Notes under the pieces: generated by a model | Databases searched by the model: none | Told to the model about the DNA's origin: nothing | Seen by the model: the letters and a program-made list of their open reading frames with translations, nothing else | Origin: Cristatella mucedo | Taxonomy: Eukaryota; Bryozoa; Phylactolaemata; Cristatellidae | DNA length: 64,000 nucleotides | Direction of reading: 5' to 3' | Assembly (NCBI GenBank): GCA_009760855.2 | Contig: WPIO01000034.1 | Coordinates: 396,001 to 460,000 of the forward strand | Program-made: the position numbers and the translations under genes | Shown here: positions 57,573 through 64,000 of the stretch, one piece after another | Position numbering within the stretch: the stretch's first letter is position 1 | Layout: every line of letters begins with the position of its first letter

Positions 57573-59480
57573 AATTTTTACATCTTGTACTACATATTTT
57601 ACATCTTGTACCTGCAGGAAATTCCCACTAGAGCATGGTTTGTGCAAGGTAACAGGAAGAGGAGGACACGTCTGCTTACTGCATGTCAAATGATTTCGAT
57701 TGCGACTGCGACCTTGTTCATCCTTAGCATCGCCATGCCAATCCAAAATCGGCTTTACATTCAGCTGTACAGTGTGTGGTTTGGGATGCAGTAGAACTCT
57801 TAAACTGTGCACACACGCATGTTCAGACTTTTGAAACGCATTGAACTTTAAAGCTTTAGAAATTCGTAACCTGCTGTACAATGTTTTTGCCTTTACGACG
57901 CTCAGATTAAGTACACTTAACATGATCGTAATGGCACATGGTTGGCATACAGTTGTGAGAAGATCACGGATTTACATTAAAAAGTTAAATTTCAAGTGGA
58001 ATCATCTTAGAAATGGTCAGATAATCCACAAAATTAACAGGTTATCCAAGTCAATGAGAATAGAGGAATGATCGATAAGCCGAAATGGCTAGATCGATGA
58101 GTCTTTTCAGTCAGCATACGTCATCAGCATACAACACATGGCCGCATCAATGCATTGTACATTATTGAAACACGGGTAGTCATCGAGAAAGTATCGAGTA
58201 GGTTTGCTACCGGTCACGCAATACGTAGAGTGGTACTGTCAACAGTCAAGCAGTCGTGAATATCCAAAGCTGCTTCCTATGCCTATATCCTGTGCATATT
58301 CGTGGACGTATAAATTTAAATATTTAGGCGACTCTGCCTTCATCAAGTACGAATCTAATGTCTGAAGTCTGGCTTCAGTCGTCACCTGTGATAGAGTTTT
58401 GTATCACCGCAGTCTCAGCTTAGGACACAACTGTTATTCCGCTTACCCTTAACTCGCAACCTCAGCCTCGAACTCAGCGTCATTTTTAGTCCATGCGTTC
58501 TTTCGTGCTCGCCAGTGCACGAGTCAGAGCGTGTGACTAACCACGGGTCCTTCTAGCAGGTGGCGTCGTATGATCATTCTGTTTGCTTTTTTGCGCTGGT
58601 CCGCGCCTGATACACACGTCTCTCTGGTCTGGCTCGCGTATCTAACTATGCGCCTTAAAATGCATATCATTAAGCCTTGGTTACTGATTCGTTTGAAGCG
58701 AACTGGCACCTGAATGAAGGTGTTTACCCTTAATTAAAATTTCAACTCCAACGTTGGTCAGCGTATTCAACATGTCGCCTCAGCTTCATTGTCCGCCCCT
58801 CGATTCTCACCCGCCTCTGGCCTCTCGATTCAAGCGCTGTCATCTACTTCCGCTCGCCATGCGACGCGAAGTTTGAAATGCCTTGCGATTACGAACTGTG
58901 AGCTCGATAGCTGAACCTCGATTAGGAAATATGAGCTTGAATTGTAACTGAGAGCCGCTCATGAGCTAGCCACGATAGGCCGACGCTTCGCGAGCAGCGT
59001 GCGACTAATGATTATGTATGAACGATATTGTTGTACGACTTACGATCTGGTTATTGCGACCTGGCCATATAAGGCATGGATCTGACCGCACGTCACTGGA
59101 TTGGAGTAACGGTCAGTCGGTCGGCGAGTCCTGGAGCTGAGCGAAAACTGCAGCGAGCGACTGTTAGCGAGTCTATTGGAGGTCACATGTCGCACGAGCC
59201 GTAACGTATAGGCTATCGTTCGTGTTTTTCCAAAGCGGTGTTGCTGTCAGCGCTTGGCGAGCAGGATTTCGAGCGGCTGTGTCGTCGCTGTACGCGTGCA
59301 GCGAGCTTCGCATCTTTGCACGTTGCACTCGTCGTGCCACTATCCGAGCTGCTGGGGGGGGGAGGGAGGGAGGGTCGCGAGGTCACTGCACGATTCCGAG
59401 CTGTCGCCGCCCAACCTTCTCGTGCCACGTGCCAGGTCTCTGGTCTCTTCTCGGCCCTCATTTGTGGGCGGGGCGGCGGA
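57573..59480. other. Stretch without a recognised gene
   Basis: A local duplication of TTTTACATCTTGTAC sits near 57584-57612. Around 59070-59160 a TATA-like CCATATAAGGC is followed by a cluster of GAGCGA/GTCGGTCGGCGAG motifs; this could be an LTR or promoter, but nothing confirms it. Confidence 0.3.
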
Positions 59481-59489
59481 GAGGGTGCC

Positions 59490-59532
59490 GGGGGGGGGGG
59501 GGGGGGGCGGGGGGGGGGCGGGGGGGGGGGGG
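59490..59532 (+). repeat. Long poly-G tract
   Basis: About 43 bases, all G except two single C interruptions. Strong G-quadruplex potential; also a likely assembly weak point. Confidence 0.95.
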
Positions 59533-59744
59533 CCGGCGGGGTGGGGGCTTGCGCCCCTTATTCTGCCGCCTGCACCTTTTCTTTCCTGTCACGCAGGCCG
59601 ATCTTTCCTTCGGGCATCGATGGTCTCGAATGGGACTCCGTGGAGCAGACGACAAGTGGAAACAGGCAGAAGCCGGCAGCAGCCGTAGCAGCAGCAGCAG
59701 CGCTCAGGAGATGGATAAAAGCCTTTGGGCTTCGTTCGCGAAGC

Positions 59745-59766
59745 GAGAGAGAGAGAGAGAGAGAGC
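59745..59766 (+). repeat. (GA)n microsatellite
   Basis: Ten to eleven GA units. Confidence 0.9.
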
Positions 59767-60294
59767 CGTGAAAATTAGCTTTGTCGACCGACCGTCTTGC
59801 GAAGCGGGTCAGAACATTTACTGCGTCAGAATCGCGAAGCATTTTGCGCTTTTCGACAACTTCGTTTCCGATTAACGCAGATACCGTTGTGACAGCCGCA
59901 CACGCGGCACAAAGTGTGGCTCACGTGGTCTCCCCCGCGGTCTTTCAAGCTCTTCGGCGACCGCTCGCCGCTCGATGGCTTAAACCACAAGACTTTCGCC
60001 ACCCACCTGCTTATGAATTCATTACTATGTGCATTGGGGGGAGGGAGGTGTGCGATTGTCGCAGCAGCGGCAGCACTCTGCTCACGAGATCCTCGCGTGT
60101 TCAGAAAGTGTAAACTACAACTGGCTCACGGGTTCTATTTTGGCTAGAATTTCGTTACTCGCATACTACATCGCGTGGGGTGCTGAAAATGACGATAAGC
60201 CGGTACGACCTTGATGATGAACATGACCGCTGGCGGATCCAGGAGAGAAGCGATTGTCGCCTCGAGTTCTTTGCGTCATTTGGAGCTGAAGCGA

Positions 60295-60461
60295 CCTCGA
60301 CGTGCTTACGCTTGTGCTGACACGGTGGGCACGCTTCCACCAACCAAACTTGCACGCTGACCCTGTGCGTGTCACCCCCAACCATGCCTGTTGTTTATTG
60401 AGCATGCTACCACTAATCATTAGAGCGTGCTTCCTTTGTAGCAAATGTAACGTGCCAAGAA
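60295..60461 (+). mobile_element. L2 LINE 3' untranslated fragment cut by a hAT insertion
   Basis: GTGCTGACACGGTGGGCACG, ACGCTGACCCTGTGCGTGTC and TTGTAGCAAATGTAACGTGC follow the L2 3' untranslated consensus up to the start of the hairpin. They then stop exactly where a hAT-type terminal repeat begins at 60462. Confidence 0.75.
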
Positions 60462-60720
60462 CAGCGGGTTTTCAACCTGTGCGGGTCGCGACCCCTGTTG
60501 GGGGTCGAACGACCCTTTCACAGGGGTCGCCTAAGACCATCGGAAAATACGCATTTCCGACGGTCTTAGGAGCCGAGACATCGCTCCTCTATCCCTCCTA
60601 TCGCCAGGCAGGGAGCCGAGCGGCCAGGCGGGAGCAGAGCGGCCAGGCGGGTAGAGTAGCTGTCGCATCCATGAGCTCAGTGGGTCTGTAAATGCGACCG
60701 CGATCGAGCTTCTCATCTGA
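60462..60720 (+). mobile_element. SPIN-like hAT non-autonomous element, left part
   Basis: Starts CAGCGGGTTTTCAACCTGTG (hAT/SPIN-type terminal repeat CAGYGGTTCTCAACCT with an inserted G and one change), then GGGTCGAACGACCCTTTCAC and an inverted-repeat core (AAGACCATCGGAAAAT ... ATTTCCGACGGTCTTAGG). The right terminal repeat is not visible nearby. Confidence 0.65.
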
Positions 60721-61129
60721 GTAGAGGCGAAGTATTATCCTCGCAATCGTAGCTCAGTGCCGTACAGAATTTGGGCGCTGCTGACACGCTGATGTCTTTT
60801 CTCACAGTGCTTTCACACCTTTCTCTTATTTATGTTCTCTGCACACCGAACAGGATGACCGGAAGCTGTAAATGCCATGCGTGCGTGTGGTAGGTAGGTA
60901 CGCATACAAGTCTTTAGTTGCCAGCGGAACGATTTTACCAAATCATTTGTACCGGGATTCTACAATGTATGCTGGCAGACGCGGAGTCTTAAAAGGTCGG
61001 TCAATTAGGCAGAGCCAAACTGGTTGCTAAGGTCTGCACTCTTTCGATAACCAATTTAGCTGCCAAATCTTCAGACCCAGCCTTCCAAAATGTCTTGTGA
61101 GCAGGGCTTAGCAGACATCTTGGCATGGG
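60721..61129. other. Probably decayed retrotransposon sequence
   Basis: Lies downstream of the gypsy integrase fragment on the minus strand. No clear domain could be read. Confidence 0.3.
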
Positions 61130-61445
61130 CATTGCCTTGGGCCATATCTTGAAACGGCCCAGGCAAGTGAGGAGGTAGTCTCCTGAAACCTCCAGTTGGA
61201 GTCAGCTTGGTGACAATGTCGAATTTGACAGGCACGAAGTATCAAGCGACTGGCTTAAATGTCTTCGGGGAAAGGGAAACGGTGTGCTTCGATACCTCGA
61301 AACTCTGGCAATGCTGACAATTCGGAGTCCAAGCTCGAATTTCGTCACTCATCTTGGGCTAAGCAAGGCGTAAAGTTACGAGGCGCGTGATGAGACTAAT
61401 TAATGCCCTGGTGCTAGAGTGGCCGTGAATTTCACCGAAGACAAA
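61130..61445 (-). pseudogene. Ty3/gypsy integrase fragment
   Basis: Minus-strand reading shows an HHCC zinc-binding region: IHGHSSTRALISLITRLVTL, then EIRAWTPNCQHCQSFEVSKH with the CxxC, followed by PVKFDIVTKLTPTGGF, where the catalytic core of gypsy integrases normally starts (HIDIVGPLPPSxGF). In-frame stops are present. Upstream, NPVADVLSPTEE (about 61695-61730) recalls the NPVADALSR motif at the RNase H end. Confidence 0.6.
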
Positions 61446-62285
61446 CCGCCTAAATGGCCTGTATATAACGTCAATGTAGGGGCTGTGGTAGCTAGCTGAA
61501 GGAGAGGTCGCAGACCACGGCAAGCTTGCCTGGGCTCCACATAACTGAGGCTGGGACGAGGGCGGATGCAGTACCTGGACGAAAACTGGTGGAGAGATCG
61601 ACTCTCACTGCTGTGAACGGGCCAGCGCTCTCAGGCCCACCGAAGGGATGACAGTTCCTTCCAAGTTTGAGGCACTTTTAGTGTCGCTTCCTCTGTCGGT
61701 GACAGAACGTCTGCCACGGGATTCAAAGGGCCACTAGCGTGACGTAAGTGGGTCGTGAATTCTGTAATAAACAACAGATGACTAAGCTTTTGTAGCGAGA
61801 AACGAGGGTGAGCGAATGGGCATAAATTAGAGGCTTACGCTTACTGTGGAGACTGAATTGCTTGCTGTAGGCAAAGTAACTAAATCACTGGCGGCGGCCC
61901 GGCAGGCAGGCTATCGGTCGGAGGCTGAATAGAGTCGTTTGGTCGCAGCGAGAAAACCCCGAGAAAAGAGGTTTCCCGAAGTTTCCAACGGCCTGTTACA
62001 ACGAGCTGTCGCAAAAGGCCACCCGAAGACTCATGCCAAGACGCATCGACCGTACGAGCTGTGGGCGTATCTTCAGCAGCAGGACGGACGAGAAGACGGG
62101 CGCTTCGAAGAACCCCTACTGTCCACAGCGGGGCATTAGAGCGCTAGCCTCGAGGGGTGAGAGCTACGTAGAGCGGGCGGGCGGAGCACATCGGCCACGA
62201 TCAGCGGTAGAGGAAGCGCCGACGAGACAAGAGTTCACCGTCCGCAGGAGCCGCCGAGCGGTCATAGGCTAGGCGAAAGGCTTCC

Positions 62286-62742
62286 ACCGCTCGGCCGTTC
62301 TCAACCTGTGGGTCGTGACCTTTTTGGGGGTCAAACGACTCTTTCGCAGCGGTCGCGCGGTCTTAGGGAGCCGAGTCTTACCGCTCCTCTATCCCTCTCC
62401 AAACGGGCCCGCCAACATGCATATACGTCCACACACGAGTACCAGGCGTGCTGACATTGAAACGTCGGCAAGATTATCGGCCAGTTTTCGTAAATAGGGA
62501 GGCGAAGGTATGATTATCAATCGGCTGGATTATAGTTGATAGTGTTAGCGGTTTCTTATGATAATTATGAGGAACCAATTATCATAATCCGTGACTGTTT
62601 GGCTTATTCACATTACGATTCATAGTAGCAAAATTGCAGTTATGAAGTAGCAACGGAAACTATTTTATGGTTGGGGGTCGCCACAAAATGAGGAACTGTC
62701 TTAAAGGTTGGCGGCATTAGCAAGGTTGAGAGAACCCACTGG
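62286..62742 (+). mobile_element. SPIN-like hAT non-autonomous element with both ends
   Basis: Left end GTTCTCAACCTGTGGGTCGTG (62293 on) and right end AGCAAGGTTGAGAGAACCCA (about 62717-62737) are inverted versions of CAGYGGTTCTCAACCT. The right arm contains TTATGAAGTAGCAACGGAAA and TTTTATGGTTGGGGGTCGCC, which match the SPIN right end as I remember it. It lies between the integrase and reverse transcriptase pieces of the gypsy relic, so it inserted into that element. An 11-bp inverted repeat occupies 62556-62566 and 62577-62587. Confidence 0.7.
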
Positions 62743-62842
62743 GCTAACTGATTTAGTAGCCTCGTTGCGTAGCAGCAGTTGCCTGGCATCGGCACGGCCG
62801 CCGTGCCGCTTGCTCTGGACAATACAGAATCACCTGCTTCAG

Positions 62843-62895
62843 GGCTCGAGCTCACGACCTGACAGGTAGTGAAGAGCGAGCACTTTAACCTTGGG
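62843..62895 (-). mobile_element. Partial SINE A head
   Basis: Minus strand GGTTAAAGTGCTCGCTC and GGTCGTGAGCTCGAGCCC correspond to the A-box flank and B box of SINE A. No hairpin tail. Confidence 0.5.
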
Positions 62896-62939
62896 CGAAA
62901 ACTCAGGGAAAGCTCGGATGGCTTCGACTCTTGTAGGAT

Positions 62940-63441
62940 TCACCATGATGCTGGCCTCGGAGACGACGTAACGTAGGAAATGCAAATTTCGAGAGCAAAA
63001 AATTTCTCGGGGTTAAATAAAATGCCAGACATCTTGAGACTCTTGAAAAGAAAAGGATCACGTGGGTCCCAAGTGCTCAGATTTGTAAAAACTCTCAATC
63101 TAAACGTTGGTGACGTACACAAACCAAAAATCCAACCCTAACAGCAGCTGGCCAATAAGCAACTGAAACGTCTGTGCAGCATTACAGAGGCCATGAAATA
63201 GGTGAATGTAGTCAACAAAGTCAGAACTCGTGATTGCTACAGTTTTACGTGCGTCAGCTGGATCCTTGGGGATTTGATGGCACGAGCGGGGACCAGTTTG
63301 ATCTTGTAGAAGATGCGCCAGCGTCGCCGGGAAATTCTGTGAGTTGGAGAAGCGATAGCGGTCTGGTAAATTGATGTCGCTGAGGGCCCTGTAATCCCCG
63401 CTGAGACAACAGGAGCCGTCTTTTTCTTGGGCAAGCACCAC
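62940..63441 (-). pseudogene. Ty3/gypsy reverse transcriptase fragment
   Basis: The minus strand encodes AQEKDGS, CLSGDYRALSDINLPDRY, CNAAQTFQLLIGQLLLGLDF and VYVTNV. These correspond to gypsy RT motifs KDGS, CGDYRALNxxTxPDRYP, RNAAQTFQRFxDxxLxGLDF and VYxDD. The catalytic Asp pair reads Thr-Asn, so it is dead. A following frame (GILFNPEKFFALEI) matches the GxxxNPxKC block. Frame breaks separate the parts. Confidence 0.8.
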
Positions 63442-63499
63442 AGCGTGTGCTGGCAGGCGGCACGCGTGCTCTCACTTGGAAGGCTGGAAGACGCCGGCG

Positions 63500-63690
63500 T
63501 CTAGACGAACGTCAAACGTGCCAGTGCTGTTTGACGGGATCTGGGCGACGCCCACTCAGGCGGTCTAGGTAGTTTGGCGGCATTGCGTGGCGGTGCGTTT
63601 GGAGTGTAGCGAGGCGGCGTAGGTCGAGGCAGACGAGAGCGCTGCTGCGTCCGCGGTGGCGGGGGGGGGGGAGGCGGCGGCAATAAGGAA
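63500..63690. other. GC-rich stretch with poly-G run
   Basis: A run of about 12 G lies at 63661-63672. No coding sequence recognised, although gypsy gag/protease might have been here. Confidence 0.3.
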
Positions 63691-63722
63691 CAATAAGGAA
63701 CAAGGAATAAGGAACAATAACA
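63680..63722 (+). repeat. CAATAAGGAA short tandem repeat
   Basis: About four imperfect units. Confidence 0.8.
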
Positions 63723-63739
63723 TCAAGACTATTCAGTGC

Positions 63740-63839
63740 AGAATGCAGACATGCATGTTTTCAGAATGTCTTAAGCAACCCCTGTGAAAGGGTCGTTCGA
63801 CCCCCCAAGGGGTCGTGACCCACAGTTTGAGAACCGCTG
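63740..63839 (-). mobile_element. SPIN-like hAT terminal region, inverted
   Basis: On the minus strand from 63839: CAGCGGTTCTCAAACTGTGG, then GGGTCGAACGACCCTTTCAC, the same left-end sequence as at 60462 but facing the other way. The rest of the element decays around 63740. Confidence 0.7.
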
Positions 63840-64000
63840 CTGTAGAAGGTCGTCGAACCTCTTAAATAAGCAGAGCTGCTATTAAGCAGCGTCGCGATTG
63901 CACTGAGTGTGGCCTTCTCGGGCGTCAAGGCGGCCGCTTCGACCGTGGTCGTGGGAAGGCGGTTCTTCTGCGATTCCAGTATTCCATCATTCAGCGAGCT
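63840..64000. other. Window end, nothing recognised
   Basis: No supported feature. Confidence 0.3.

Noticed and set aside
59222-59875. 217-codon frame and two overlapping frames around the poly-G tract
   Set aside because: Open frames result from GC-rich, low-complexity sequence (Gly runs, Arg-Glu repeats); no domain.
60462-63839. A single 3.4-kb autonomous hAT transposon with a transposase
   Set aside because: The inner coding remnants are gypsy RT and integrase, not hAT, and the flanking octamers do not match.
1-64000. CRISPR array, operon or phage-like system
   Set aside because: No regularly spaced identical repeats, no gene clusters and clear spliced animal genes; the regular repeats here are microsatellites and transposon tails.

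Overview
The window looks like nuclear DNA of an invertebrate animal. It carries one clearly spliced gene (an Fmr1/FMRP orthologue in 11 recognisable exons), two short animal-type genes (a glycogen-targeting subunit of protein phosphatase 1 and a TMEM126-like mitochondrial membrane protein), and a dense layer of decayed transposons. There are no operons, bacterial ribosome sites or phage genes. The FMRP N-terminal Tudor region is very divergent while its KH domains are well kept, which suits a fast-evolving lineage. I cannot name the phylum from sequence alone.

Layout. 1-1 kb: PP1 regulatory subunit 3-like coding sequence (+). 1.8-3.4 kb: an 18-bp tandem repeat, a tRNA-headed SINE (family B) and a CR1/L2-like LINE 3' end. 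4.6-5.2 kb: TMEM126-like gene (-). 5.55-5.70 kb: SINE A (-). 5.9-7.4 kb: GC- and CpG-rich DNA with a perfect CRE. 8.3-11.3 kb: four L2 LINE fragments. 11.75-12.7 kb: a possible Tigger/pogo relic with a SINE A inside. 13.2-15.3 kb: dispersed minus-strand pieces of a ZMYM1-type hAT transposase. 17.4-25.6 kb: more L2 pieces. 28.95-29.9 kb: a second LINE family. 34.2-35.2 kb: SINE B next to an L2 fragment with a perfect 22-bp palindrome. 35.5-38.6 kb (-): the longest L2 copy, with endonuclease and reverse transcriptase almost intact. 38.7-39.4 kb (+): another L2 fragment, just upstream of Fmr1. 39.8-45.6 kb: Fmr1 (+). 46.4-57.6 kb: many L2 pieces and one good SINE A. 60.3-63.84 kb: a Ty3/gypsy ruin (reverse transcriptase and integrase, -) mixed with SPIN-like hAT elements.

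The most interesting pattern is shared by repeats. The dominant L2 LINE and the tRNA-headed SINE A end in the same hairpin (outer arms AAAGCGCC/GGCGCTTT, inner arms AGAGA/TCTCT) followed by a TTA-rich tail. This is the signature of a LINE-SINE partnership in which the LINE reverse transcriptase recognises a common 3' structure. The SPIN-like hAT elements are the second point of interest because that family is known for horizontal transfer between animal phyla. I found no wholly new multi-gene system.
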